From contig OX419760.1 of NCBI GenBank assembly GCA_948567375.1, positions 63,360,911 through 63,424,910 on the forward strand: a stretch of DNA of 64,000 nucleotides. The letters are read 5' to 3'. A program made the translations under genes and the position numbers. The notes below the pieces were generated by a model, which was not told the DNA's origin, searched no databases, and saw only the letters and a list, made by a program, of their open reading frames with translations. Every line of letters starts with the position of its first letter. Within the stretch, counting starts at the first letter, position 1. This DNA comes from Lunularia cruciata (taxonomy: Eukaryota > Streptophyta > Marchantiopsida > Lunulariales > Lunulariaceae). Shown here one piece after another: positions 49,548 through 62,500 of this stretch.

Positions 49548-52500
49548 ATGGGCAAAATCAGTTTCGATTTTTTGGTTGGCGTGCTCGGTGCAATGGTTTT
49601 AGCGCACGCAGCTTATTCGACTGTGATTTGTGAGTTTTCGATTCCGATCTGCGCTTGTTGCATAGGTTTCTCGTAACAGATTTTGCCAACGATAGCGAGC
49701 CTTAACCCTGCTAATAGCTAGGTTTGCAGGGCAGAAGAGACTGGGATTTGCTTTTCTGCATTTACAGTACAATCGAGATTGACTCAGGTTTTGATGTAAT
49801 TATGTTCGTCGAGTTTTAGTATATGCAGATGTGTCATGTATGGAAGGTGTTCCTAGTGTATCAGGATCATCGCTACCGTGAAGAATTTCTGTTATGAAAA
49901 TTTCGGTGCGAGGATGTTTTTGATCTGCTACTTAAGGATTTCTGGATGTTGGATATGTCAGATCGCGGTGAACTGAAAATTAAGGAAGAAGAGTTCGTCC
50001 GACCTCCTTTTCAGGTGTGTGTTTGTGTGCGTTTGTTTGGTACTGTTGATATTCCGAATATTTTTTTCCATATTTGCAACAATAGTACTCTTGTCAATCA
50101 CATAATTTATCCAGGGTACGATGGCTCGAGCTGGAGGCTGCGGAAGGCACTTACATTCAATTACACTTTTACAACTTTAAAACAGGTCTACTTGAGCTTC
50201 TGTGAAGTAGATGTTATTGTACCAACATACCTACTCATGCTGTATATATATGCGGTTGATTTATATGGGTGTTGAATGACAGGTTTTATTGGAAGTGGCA
50301 ATCAGTTTTGTACTCTGCTTTTGGGCTGCCCTAAGAGTGCCAGGAACATTTCTTCCAATCTTACCTGACTCCAAGGAAAACAGGTACTCTTTTATTCCCT
50401 AAATCTCATAATCGATCTTTAGTTATCTGCATTGGTGCTTAACCGGAGGAGCAGGAAATCAAATAAGTCCAGTGGCCGTCGTGGTCATGGACTGATTTCT
50501 AAATTCGTCTTCCAGCCTTTAATGTGTATGACCGAACAATTGAGTTATCACTCATGGACTGGAAGAGTGATGGCAGGTTTAGATTCAGCATGAGCTCCAG
50601 CTAAGGAAGTGAGCTGATAATATTGGACTGGAATAGTGGAAGCATACCATATCCTCAATAATGTAGAAAATAGTGACTAAATACTTCTTTTACCATATCC
50701 ATCCTATCAACAAACAGACCTAAAAAATTGTGGAGAGGAAAGGATCCTATACTTCAGATCTACTGGGTTTGTATGTCATGCTGGTTGGATGCAAATGCAC
50801 AGTTCTGGTTCTGCTCTTTTCTAGTTCCTTTACCGCTTGTAGCCGGGATCCGTACAGACTCTTGTTCATCTACTGGGTTCATATGCTACCGAAGACGTAA
50901 TAATATATAATGTCTACACATGACAAAGCACAGAGACGCTCTGTGTAATGGAAGTAGTCATGGTCTTTTCTGTGACTAGTTTCATTCTGCGAGGTTCCCA
51001 CTAATTAAAGTGCGCATGAAACATTATCCAACTGTCTTTCCATAAGGTTTCATACCCGATTGATGGAGCTTCTTGTAACCTTTGGACCTCACGCTCGAAT
51101 GGCAGCTGCCTGCCAGGCAAGGGCGCCAATGTCATATTCGAGCCACATCAAGTATAGAGAAAGGAATTTGAACGGGGCTTCGGTTGTTTCAGTCTGTTAT
51201 CTCACTTTGTTTCCTGAGGTCACTGCATCCTTTCCCAAAGTTCAGTTGCAGGGAGTCTATACTTCCACAATTTTAGTCCTCCTTTTATCTCGGAAGTTGC
51301 TGGATATCCTGAGGCTTTGGTGGGCTCTACTTATACATGCCACACCTCTTTGGCGAGGACGAATCAGCCGTTGGGTTTTAATCTCATCCAATTTAAAGAG
51401 AAGATGTTAATTGTTGTTAATGACTTCCCTTTTTATAAGGGCGATACGGCAATACTAAGACATTCTTTGAAGTTGAGATAGTCTTTGAAGTCCCACCATG
51501 TTTCCGTCCTCCTTTGTGGCATTATCCTTGCCACGTCTCCACATTTCTACCTCGAGCCGTGTTGGATGTAATATAGACGAAATGAAAGTTAGCAATCGTC
51601 ACTCGAAAAGCATGGTCCTGCTGTTCTCGAAAAGGTTCTATACCGAATGACAGAACTTCTTGTAGCCTTCAGACCTCATGTTTGACTGGCAGCTGCCGAT
51701 CAAACCGTGCCAGGTATAGCCGCCGATGTCATATCAAAGCTGCTTCAAGTATAGATAAAGGAAGTTTGAGCAAGGATTTGATTGTTCGATCTGAACTCTC
51801 AGCTTTTTACTTTTCTTCCAGCACTCTTACTCAAAGTTCAGGGAGTCGTACCTTACCCAATTTGAGTCCTCGTTTCATCTCGTAGGCTAGATAGCGTGGA
51901 GATAGTCTTTTAAGTTCCACCATGTGACCGGATTCCTTTTTGGCATTCTCCTTGCTATTTCTCACATTTCTATCTTGTTGGACCTAATATACAGACAAAA
52001 TGAATGTTCAGTTCGTCCTTCGTCAGTCCAAAACTTGTAAACGGAATGAGAGTCGAAAGCACTTCGTCAACATCTCACAGCCTGCACCGGTGGAGAGGTT
52101 ACTGCCCATTACATCTTCCTTGGACATTCCACGACCGCACATTGATATATATTGCACAGTGATAATTTGGCTTTCACTCTCTATTTCTCAACAATCCTGT
52201 AAACTTAGCCTTACCTTTTAGGAGGCCGCTTTAACTCCGTCCTTGCTGTGCGAATAAGGACACAGATACATGGGGTGTGATCTTATATTCTCATTCTTGG
52301 TTGGGTCAGCTACGTCCTCTAAACAACTACAGGGCACGTCCAGCTCATAAATCTTACAGTCTGTATGTCCATCGAAGTTGCAAGGCCACTCGTAAACTTT
52401 ATCCGCCTCTACGCTATTGGACTCCAAAAAACAGTTTATCTCATAATTTGAAGAACCTAGATTCGGTACTTGGAAAAATTCACTTTGCGTATGGGTGAGG

Positions 52501-53486
52501 AACAGTTTCTAAGCTTCCAGTTACACTTTGGATTTCCGAGGATGATTAACCGTACACAGCTATTCTTTAGGCTTTATCCCCTTCATGCTGGCACCAGGAT
52601 ATGTTGAAAACTAGATTGAGAGATTAGCGTTAATTGGAATTTCACATTTAGTTCACTTTATACTTGTTTCCTCCTTCCTTCTGTTCTTGTTTGTCTGTCT
52701 ACTGGCAGATTTTTATGCCGTCTTTTATCTAGTCCGTGGCATTCGTCACTCATCCATTTCGCCAACTTCAATAGACTGGTAGAGCATTCTTTTACCTTGG
52801 GAATGCCACTGTTACCTCAGGGGTCTCTACGTATAGTAGCAGAACTCTATGCCGGGGTGTTGATGCTCATCTATGATATCTACCCACCCATCCGTCACTG
52901 ATGATAGGTCTAGATGAAGTGCTCAAAGAACTCATGGGTCAAAACCGTACTTCCTATCGATGTGGTCTCTCGACTGATTGGAAGAGCCAATCCACTCTAG
53001 CCCGCTTTTCCCCTCTCGTGATTCCTTATCCTCAGAGTATTCTTTTTTAGTGCTTCGTATATCGTGTTGTGCATTGATCTGCCTGGCGATCTTTGAAGAT
53101 TTTCAAGATCTTCCAAATCCTGATGTGGACATTGCATGCAGTAAGCAGCCTTATTGCTGGCACTACTGACAATTCTCAGTCCAGTAACCATTCCCAAATA
53201 TCTGACCCTAGCGGGTTCCTTTCAATGCAAGGGTCTAGGCTCCTTTGAACAGTGCTAGTGGTAACATTCACTATTTGTCGGTTTTATAAGGTCGATTGTG
53301 TTTCAAAGATGTGAATCTTTTCCTACGTGTGGACGCGCATGGTGAGTCTGAACTTCTAAATATTAGTTGGTTACATTTGCTTGTGGCAGAGTTGTGATGC
53401 TCCACTCAAACTTGGACTTTATGATCTTCAATCATCGTGGAAAGATCTTCCCACCAGAACTGGAAGTCAAATTCAAGACAACGTAA
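49548..53486 (+). CDS. EMC5: ER membrane protein complex subunit 5 / membrane magnesium transporter (EMC5/MMGT)
   Basis: Four exons, 49548-49629, 49962-50014, 50283-50383 and 53390-53486, all with GT/AG borders and matching phases, give a complete protein of about 110 residues, normal for the family. The start is MGKISFDFLVGVLG, with the first transmembrane helix at about residues 6-24 ending in LAHAAYST. Exon 2 encodes the conserved YRGELKIKEEEF loop. Exon 3 has the second helix (VLLEVAISFVLCFWAAL) and LPDSKENR. Exon 4 ends with DFMIFNHRGKIFPPE, a hallmark of the family. EMC5 is a core subunit of the EMC insertase, which places tail-anchored and some multipass proteins into the ER membrane; the older MMGT name reflects reported Mg transport. 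The third intron is about 3.0 kb and contains a diverged duplication. Confidence 0.95.
51045..52005 (+). repeat. Diverged tandem duplication inside EMC5 intron 3
   Basis: About 51045-51590 and 51635-52005 run in parallel. Shared words include acttcttgta.cctt, ggcagctgcc, gatgtcatat, tcaagtatag, aaagttcag, gggagtc and tttgaagt.ccaccatgt. The copies have many substitutions and indels, so the duplication is old. No coding sequence is evident in either copy. Confidence 0.7.
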
Positions 53487-56170
53487 CTCTAACGATACAT
53501 GGTGTGTTTCTAGACATCATGCATCTGGGCGAATAGTATTTCTTCTTGAATAGTATTTCTTCTTGCTATCAAAACCTCAACTTTTTCCTACTGCGGAGAT
53601 TTTGTAGACAGAGAGTTACTTGCTTTATCCTGTTTAAGAGGGTTGTGTGACGTTGGATTGGTTATTAGTGAAGTCTCTGAACTTCTACCTTCGAAAAGAT
53701 TTGCGTTTTGATGGCTTTGAAAAGACATGTGGTGTGTCTGTTACACCTTTGTCACTCCGCAGCTTTCGCAGGTTGATGACAGGACAAGACAGGACATCGA
53801 TTTTACGAGGGAAGGGCATTACATGCGACATGTGCTGAGGGGGAGTGAAGTGCCATTTCAGACTGGAGCAAGTGAATGTTAACGGAGAGCAGAAACTCCC
53901 GGTGGAGTTCACGGATTTTGGGTGTGGTTGTTTGTCAGATAGATAAGACTGAGCGCCGGCCGGCCGACCGTGCTCTACCGATGAAAGTTGATGGAGCTAC
54001 GGTCTCCGATGTCTCAGACCTACTTTGACCATCAACAAGTAAAGTTTCTCATGAAGAGGTCTCATTACGTGGACGGATCCATGCTCTTATGGTAATGAAC
54101 CTGAAGCTGACGCACTTTTTTGTTTAAAGAAGTACTGTTTTTTGTCGAACCGGATTCTAGTTCCCTCTTTCCCATGGGTGCATTCAATGTATGGATCTAT
54201 AAAGAGTCGATGGACTTTTCTGAGGATGACTTGTCCCCAAGCGTGCTAATCATCTCCTGTTACAATCTTATGTGCCTTTTACCTCTGGCTTTTGATATCT
54301 AGATTTTGGTGTTGTTCTTCGTGCGTGGCTACAGCTAATTGAAGGCGTTGTAGCCGTGAAGTAGAGTAGGAGGATTTAATAGACGCATGCTATTTTCAGA
54401 AACAAGGTCCAACGAATCCAGATGCTGAGATGATGAGTGCAAAACTTTGACGGACATCTGAAAGAATGCTTTTCAGGTGTAGTTACTGTAGACGCATGCA
54501 CAAATCTGGGGGATCGCACTTTTGCAAACCGATACAGTTCCGTGGGCATTTATCAGGTAGTGCCTCGCTCTCTAGTCCCGAGGAGACAAATTACCTGCTT
54601 CTGCGTGTAGAGACAAATCACCTGCTCCTGATGTAAGCTCCAATTTACGTGTAATATAAAGCAGCCGTCCTTCGTCGATTGTGGACCAGAAGACGAGAAT
54701 TAGCTTTCTGACTGCATCACGTCGATCCAGCATATCATCTTTGCACAAGAGTCAAATTGCTTTCTGTAAAGTAAACGGGTTGTTTGCATCGCGTGTAAGG
54801 TTCAAGGTAGGATTTTGTCGACCTGGACACTGGCCCAGCGGACAAATGCTTCGGGCGAAACGCAATTTGGGAGCCTAACACCAGTACTTTCGGTCTCTCT
54901 TGCTGGAAAGTAAAGAGGTTCTGGTCGATGCAAATCAGCTTTACAGTAAATGACCGACCCTACTACATATGTCGTGAATTCCAAGGTGTTTCGTCTGGAC
55001 CCGTATTCGAGCTTAAATCAATCTCAAATCTGATCTAAATCAAATTTCTTGCACGACAATTGAGAAAAGCATTTTCCCACGGAGATCACACGCGTTTCGA
55101 AAAGATATCAGCAGCGTGCTTTCGGCTGTTCCGTGGAGGTCAAAAGCTAGGGACAATGAGTGGATGGATTTCTCAAAGAACCCTCTGCTTCATTCAATCA
55201 TTCGCTAATTACCTCTCAACCACTGAACATCCTTAGCTAGCTAGCTCAACACACGTGCGTAGGGGAATTGGCAGGAAATCTTTTACTGATGATGATCACT
55301 TCTGACCAACGATGGTGCTCATATCATGCTGATGTACGATATCAGTTAAAGACGCCTGGTTTGGATAATCACACCACATTATGAGAGAGAGATAGTGCTT
55401 GGACAAATCGATCGGACAAGCGAGAAATCGGAACAGAGCGATCGAATCTTCAGAACTGGATCTCGCATGCCAACGACAGAAGAACGACAGCATGAGGGCC
55501 TCTTCGCGAGACGAGTCTCTACCCGCCACATGCTCGATCGTATCTTGAAACCACTCGATTAGCATTTGGTGATCACGTCCTCCCATTGTTGAAGAAGAAA
55601 GTCAATCATGCACTGGTCCCACAGTGCCTAGCGTTAAGGAATTCTCAGAATTCTCAACATTCGTAACCAGCATAGCAAATAACAATCTTCCTCGTCAGGA
55701 ATGAAACCTAACGAGGTCCACTTGTCCTGTATATGTTCAACCCCTCCTCCGTCCTCCTGTCATTTCGAATTATTCTTGTTGTTCTTGTACCATGAGTCTC
55801 TGAATGAAAGAAATCTCAGGACAAATGGGTTCAATCCTAATACTGCTACTCTGCAGAGAAATGGAAAGAGCCTTTTCTCGACTCATATCTCATCGTCTAT
55901 CTATCAACATGGATCACGGCAATGTACACTAAACAAAACATTCACAGTGGTCAGTCAAGGAGAAAGAACATCGTGAAAATTAAGTGCTCGAGGTAACTGC
56001 TGCTGCTGGATTACTGTAATTTTTATCGCTGTTGTAATAGCCGTACAGATTTGACCGCCCCTTTGACGTATTTCGTCTTTGTTAACTGTGGAGAAGAAGA
56101 ATAAAAAAGGTAACAGGGAAAGGTAAGATTGACCTGTACGACAATAAAAAGGAAGACGACATGAAGCGGC
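53487..56170. other. Non-coding region downstream of EMC5
   Basis: Begins with the EMC5 3' UTR. GC content is higher than in the retroelement-rich part. Frames such as 55296-55586 (minus) lack recognisable domains or supporting splice structure. No gene is called. Confidence 0.45.
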
Positions 56171-57340
56171 TGAACGTTTACTGCTTTTCAACAAAACCCG
56201 ATCATTGATTCAATTTGAGTATTACTGTACTGTCACCAGCACTCATACAACGTGGAAAGAAAAGTCTACGAAGAATGAAGCGAGGAAGTTTGTCCTCTAT
56301 GCTGGGAAAAAGAGAAGGAACGAGTAGGCATCTTAAGAGTAAATAAAGATTAATGTTGCTACGGCAGATGCTAACAAAGAAGATAGGAATTGGCGTGTTC
56401 TTGTACATAGAATATGTACTACAACACACCGAATCATAATCAGGCCCCAACAAGATATCAGCAAGTATTACTGCTACAACTGCGCAATAACGACAACTAC
56501 GCAACAACAACAACTACTACTCGTACGAAGTGGAAGGGATAAGTCTACTAGGATTGGGAAAAGAAGGGAGACCATCGTCCTGTACGTTTGAAAGAAGGAA
56601 AAGAAATGAACGACCTAAAAAGTTATGCTGCTGCTGCTGCTAGGACAGAAGAATGGAAGGGTCCACTCCGAAGGTAAGTCTCTCTTACTGACGAAATTTT
56701 CACATCTAATCAGCAACACCGAACCGTAATTGGTGTCAATTTGAGTATTACTGAATCTACTAAACAACTATGATCTCTACATCGCTTCCTACATGGAAGG
56801 GGACCTTTGCGGGGGACTAGAGAAGGTCGTCCTTTCTATAGGAAGAAGGGCTAGGATCAAACGACCAGTGATCCTTGAAGAAATTGAAAACTATTGCTGC
56901 TGCTGCAGCAAAGAGAGAAGACTGAGTGTAGGGAAGGGGTCCACCATGAAGGAGTCAGGAGAAATTCACGTAAACCTCATATATAATCAGATTCAACTTC
57001 ATTATTACTGGTACAGTCCTGCGTTGATAATAGCACAGTACTCGGAGTACGTGAACGGAAGAGAAGAAATTTGTCATGTCGAGAGATTGTGACGGAACTG
57101 ACAGTTATCCTTGAAGAAATTGAATAATGCCGCTGCTGCAGTTGATCATGGAAAGGTGTGTCTAAACAAGCATCACTGTAGAACTACTACCCGTACGACG
57201 CGAATCCAAAAGTCTGCGAGGAACGGAAGAAAGGAAACTTATCCTTGACACAGAGAGAGAAAGAGAGAAGAGCAACAGACACTGTTTTTACCCCTAAACA
57301 ATTGATATGAATGCTTCTGCTGCTAGAAGAAGAGAAGTTC
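56170..57340. repeat. Degenerate repeats with CTG/CAG clusters
   Basis: Several diverged copies of a unit of roughly 200-300 bp with shared pieces such as caatttgagtattactg, actactcgtacgaagtgg, aagtctacgaag, gaagaaattgaa and short gctgctgctg runs (56630, 56893, 57130). No open frame spans them. They look like an old local expansion. Confidence 0.5.
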
Positions 57341-57596
57341 TGAGAATGGAGAAATATTCAATCACGTCAATCATATGTATGACGTTAACCAAGAAACCAA
57401 ACAGCCCACATGGCCCTCAGCTGAAGAAAGGGAAACCATGGCCACATTATTGTTGTCGAGCTAAATACGAATGGAGCTGTGGGGACACATGGATGCAATA
57501 GCCGACGGGAAACCTCTCTCGGCAACTTTATGAGATCTCCCTGCCTATGATTGGTCCGCACTGTCAGGTCCTTCGCCTCAAGAATCATTTGACCTA

Positions 57597-57650
57597 GCCC
57601 ACGTGACCAGCACGTGGGCCTAGCCCGCTCACGTGGGCTGCACGTCATAG
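57597..57650. promoter_or_regulatory. G-box cluster with a perfect dyad
   Basis: Three CACGTG cores occur within about 40 bp (57600, 57611, 57630), followed by gcacgtcat. The first two form a perfect dyad, gcccacgtg/cacgtgggc, around a 5-bp centre (57597-57619). CACGTG is the site of plant bZIP and bHLH factors. No coding start is visible nearby, so the controlled gene is unknown; it may be an unannotated transcript. Confidence 0.5.
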
Positions 57651-59022
57651 CCACTTCAAGTTAAAACCTGTTGACGGTTCCTCGGGTCTACCCCCTAAGG
57701 TCTCCAGGTCACACACCTCCTTCCCTTCGGGCCTGCTCCAGTTCTCTTTCTCTACGACAACTGCGACTACATCGTCTACGACGTAGTAACTCATCAGTTT
57801 TGGTACGTGGTTTTCGTTTGGCGGCGGCGTAAATTATTGAATGAATCTCGTCAAGACTGTCGTTCTCCTCAGATATGTTTCAAAGGGGAGAGAGGAAAGG
57901 ATGAAACACGGTGAGTTTCGGGGGCCTTAGACCGAGGGCTTCAGAAAAGGGAAAACTCATGATCAAGTGCAGCGCACGTGAGGCTGGTGCGGAGAACTGC
58001 ATAGATAATGAATTCTTGGTAATGAGTTATTCTTTGTGCGTTGGGTACTTGATCCACAGGATGTTCATGTGCAGAAGGAACAGCTAGGGGGAACAGGAGC
58101 GGGAGCGGGAGCGGGAGGGAACTGTTGATCTTACAGGTCGAATGAAGATTAATGACAGTGGACTTAGAGGCTCTTACTACTCTGCAAACGAGGAAGGAGA
58201 CCTCGTTCCAGTCAGAAATTGCTGCTGCAGCGACGACAGGAGGTGTAAAAAACGAAAAAAGGTAGTACAACGACATAAAGGTGTCTAATTGCGAGCAGAT
58301 AGAGCAGGGCGAGGGAGCTGATGATCTAATTGCATAATAGTGTATCTGTAGAGATGAACAGAAATTGGGAGGAAGAGGTGCATGTGCTTTGTAGACAAAA
58401 ATACCAGCAGAAACAATTGTGGCAGGCCCACGATCCTCTATGCCAGCAAAGATTGGATCCAGATGCACTGTGTTCCCCGCTGGCCACCTTTTTGCACATT
58501 ATATACGATTACAGTGGTGGTGGTGGATAATGGATTCTGGAGACTCGAGAATCAGAAACTCGTCGTTGACAGGGCAGACAACCTCCGGAGTATTTGGCAT
58601 GTGAGTCTGCAATCAAGGCCTAAGAATGGATTTTCTGCATATCATATCCTCCTTCGCGCTAGTGCTGGTGCTCCAGACCAGAAAACATATTCATGAATCA
58701 GACTCTCTTTTCTAGGCTGGTAACATATTAGGTTAATTAGCCATGGGGCACAAGCTGAGTTGGTGTAGAGGAGTGAGCAAACCACACGGTTTTGGTGTTG
58801 GTGGTGGTTACGTGGGATGGTGGGGGTGGTCGGTGCTGTTATTGAGACGACTACTAATCTCTCTGCTTGAGAGTCGTACTACGTGAGTGACAATATTCAT
58901 TCAGAAGACTACAATCTCGATGAACAACGGTCGAAGAACCAAAACTAATCTCCTTAGGTAGCCTTCAAGAGTGCTACTTCCGCTGGTAAAGATGATCTTT
59001 AAACTGAAGATATATCTTTGTT

Positions 59023-59024
<2 letters not shown>

Positions 59025-59117
<93 letters not shown>
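59025..59117. repeat. (GA)n microsatellite
   Basis: About 93 bp of uninterrupted AG dinucleotide repeat. Open frames that cross it are products of the repeat. Confidence 0.97.
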
Positions 59118-59120
<3 letters not shown>

Positions 59121-59474
59121 AAACTCATGCAAATTGTCGTTGTTGTTCCAACCTTTACACCTTGCATAACGGCCTGCATGTTGCTGTGTACTCACTCGCT
59201 TCGCAACAAACCTGGGCTGTGCTGGGCGAGGAGCGGAACGAAGGACGGCGAAAGGGTTCCTTCCTCCTGCGTTCCCATGCATTTGCTTCCAATCTGCTAC
59301 ATTCCCGATTAAAAGTAGCAGCTCCACATGCCGAAACCAAGGAGCGCCGTTTCACGATTTTGCAAGATTCGATTTTCTCTATCTAGTTGTCAGACATCTA
59401 CTGCCTAGAAATTTCTCGTGTTTCTCGACAGCAAAAGTCAACATTCTGCCTACAAAGACTCATGATAAAAAGAC

Positions 59475-59515
59475 AGTTACAGGAATCCTCATTTTAAATG
59501 GGGATTCCTGTAACT
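59475..59515. repeat. Near-perfect 41-nt hairpin
   Basis: agttacaggaatcc and its exact reverse complement ggattcctgtaact flank a centre that is itself almost self-complementary (cattttaaatg). It is too short for a typical plant microRNA precursor, and could be a foldback relic or a protein-binding dyad. Confidence 0.8.
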
Positions 59516-62500
59516 ATTCAACATACCAAGTCCCTGGTGATTTAGTGATCATGAATAATGGACCTACTATTATTTCTTGATCAATCACTAATTCAATCAT
59601 ACGCTGTTTTCAGTCTCAGCACAAAACCAACCCCCCCCCGGCCCAGGTGTCAATTATCACAGGCCCCATTCATCACGTAATGTATTAGAGGAGTGTACTT
59701 TCCACGTCAGTCTTACTTTGGTGGAGGCGAATGTATGTGGTTTTCCTTAGCAATTGAGTAGAACTGAATCTGAATGGATCGAAGGGGGCTAGGGAACAGG
59801 TAACGGAGTGGGCCCACAAAATGCTGTCTATGCCGGCCAAGTCCGGCGTTGTGGTGCTGGTGATGGTGAGAATTTGGACGCTAGTTGACGAACGAAGCCA
59901 CCCTGATCTTCTTCACGCCCTTCAATGTTCCGCCGTCATCGATTTCCGAGCCCAGTCAAATTTTGGTCGACAGCTGCAGCACTATACTATACGTTTACTC
60001 CTCTCGTCTCTCGCTCCCTGATTGCGTGGTCTCGAGCGTTCTTGGTATGTGTAGAATTAAGGGAAGGTAGGTGTGGGATTGTTAGACCGAGCGACGGAAA
60101 TCAGTGTCCAGTGAGCATTTGGAGCGCGAGACCGTACTGTTGATACACCTAGTATTCCACCTGTGTCCAGGCATTGCAAGGGAAGTAATGACAATCGGGA
60201 TTTCACATATCAGGAGAGGGGAGTCGGGAGGAGATTGGTTCAAGTGAGCACGTGACATAGGCTACTCCTGTGGGGTCTTGTAGCGTGATAAGGACATAGT
60301 TGCAAGTGCATCCTCGAGCCGCGCCACACGCCAGAGATCTAGAGAGATTAAATTCCCTTCTCAATTTGTTAGCTCATTCACTCCATCGATTACTTTGACG
60401 TCCATATCCTGGAAAAGATTGGATATCCTGCAGTTTCGCTGCTGAGAAGGCCATGGAAAGCAGGATGGAGGGATGGAGAGGTTGGTTGTTCTACTGCTGC
60501 TGGGAAGGCGAGCCCTATAGCCCAACCTGACGCCTCAAATTGCGGGATACAGAATCTTGTGCTCAGGCGAGAAGCTCCGCAACGATATGGTAGCTGCAAC
60601 AAGTTACCAAGATTTACCGTTTAGTGAAGAAGGCAAGCAAGGAATTTCGTGGAGGGAATGAGTGAGGAAAGTCGGACCGACCTGTCACCTCAAGTACACT
60701 GTACATACATAAACTGAGCACGGACGAGACAAGAAGGGCGACAAACAAATGACGCTTCTAACTAAATCTGGCGAGCTTAGCATGACAGTTGTCGAGACTC
60801 GAGAGGTCTTGCTTGCTTGTTTGGCCTGCTGCAACTGTTGACAGAGAAAGACAGATGGGTCAGAAGATCTCACGTGGTACCGTCTTCCATTCTCCGAAGG
60901 CAGAGGAGAGGGAAGGGCAGAATCTCCCGTTCTACCTAGCTCGAGATCGGGAGAGAAACGAATTTTGTCGAACTTTTATCGATGGCATTGACTCAGTGGA
61001 CTTGACATTACGAAGTGTAGTTTATTCGGATTCGGGGACTGGGGAATTTCACCGAAGTTCAGTGGCTCAAAAGTCCATGCAATAGAAGAATCTCTGATTA
61101 AGTATATGAAACGACCGACAGACCGTGAGGTGACACAAGCCACGATTGAATTGTCGGGTCCTCTCCGTCACGCTGGCTTGCTGGACATGATTATGAATAG
61201 GCGTCTGATACTTGAGACTTAGTTGGAGGAGGTCGAAACCTTTGCGGACAGACTAAATTTCTTGTGACCACTCAATGTGCCCACGCGTGCATATCGTGGA
61301 GCTCGAGGGAAGGGAGGAAGATCAAGCAACATGTGCATAGCCAGACAGCACAATCGATCTTTGAAAATTTGGCATGCATGATTCAAATAACGAGAAAGCT
61401 TTTCTAGCTGCAGCAATGTCAAACAATGAAATAAATGAGCTACTTCGCCAACGCATGTTTTGTCCCTGGTTTCTCTAGTCGCTCCAGTCTGTCTGTCTGT
61501 ACCGCGCGATACAAGAAGCACTGTTTGATCGAGGCGACAGAGACGAGTGTCCCTTAAACTGCACGCAAGGAGCGAGACATAAGGGCTCTACTGTAGCAAT
61601 TACAGCTCGATTTTCTCTCCTTCGACCTGATTTGATTCAGTAGTGTGCAACAGCCGTCTGATATCCTTTCGCCTCTTTTTATAATCTGTTCAGGCCTTCA
61701 TTCTATTCAGCAAGGAACGAATCGACCCTTCTCTTGAAACATGTCCTTGCTTTGCTCATGTGGGGAGGATGCCTTGCAGAGTCTTAACCAACGAGATCTC
61801 ACCCAATAACAACACACCTTTCTTGTTCAACAGGACTCTCTGAGAGTGAGGGAGTGAGTGCCCCAGCTTACTTACTTACTTACTTCTGCGGCTGGCACAT
61901 TTGCTTACATTTGGTTGGTCATCAAGACCTATTGAAAGCAGGCAACTATGTATGGCCCCGCGCTGACATATCCTGTGGGCCAACAAATCATTTATTACAC
62001 CTTTGTACCTGCAGGGTGTTTGCAGGCTGTTCATTCACCACTCCAACGAACAGAACACTTTGGGATTCATGATTATCTTACTGACAAGCGAATAACTATA
62101 ACAGACAGACGACGCATGCAGTTCTGCCAATTAGCACTTTGTAGTAGTCAGCTGTTGTTTCAAATGCATGTAATTCTCTCCTATTACGGTGCAAAAGAAC
62201 AGTCAACTGAAGTGGATGGAACATTCTCACTTTCAAAAGCACGAATCACACATCATCATCATCATGAAACATATCAACCATGGACCCCCCTCTCTCTCTC
62301 TCCTCCTCGGACCCAAGTCTAGACATTTGTACTTTACTGCAGTACTCCAATCCCGTCTATAGCTAGCTGTCTTCTTCTTGCATGCCCCCACCCTAATATA
62401 TCTTTCTTTCGAGTACGTAAGACAGAAGCGATTCGTACATTCGGGGTACAAGTACTGCGGTTGAATCTTTGAAGATGATGATCCAAGATATCAATCAAGT

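Noticed and set aside
49946-50275. 109-codon open frame as an independent protein
   Set aside because: It reads EMC5 exon 2 in frame and then runs on into the intron; the spliced model explains the conserved part.
55296-55586. 96-codon minus-strand frame as a small gene
   Set aside because: No family resemblance, no supporting neighbouring exons found, and similar-length random frames are common here.
57941-58468. 175-codon minus-strand open frame as a gene
   Set aside because: No recognisable domain, biased runs of Pro/Leu and Ala, and no splice or homology support; chance frame in a GC-richer region.
58901-59386. Frames rich in Ser-Leu or Arg-Glu repeats
   Set aside because: They are translations of the GA microsatellite at 59025-59117.
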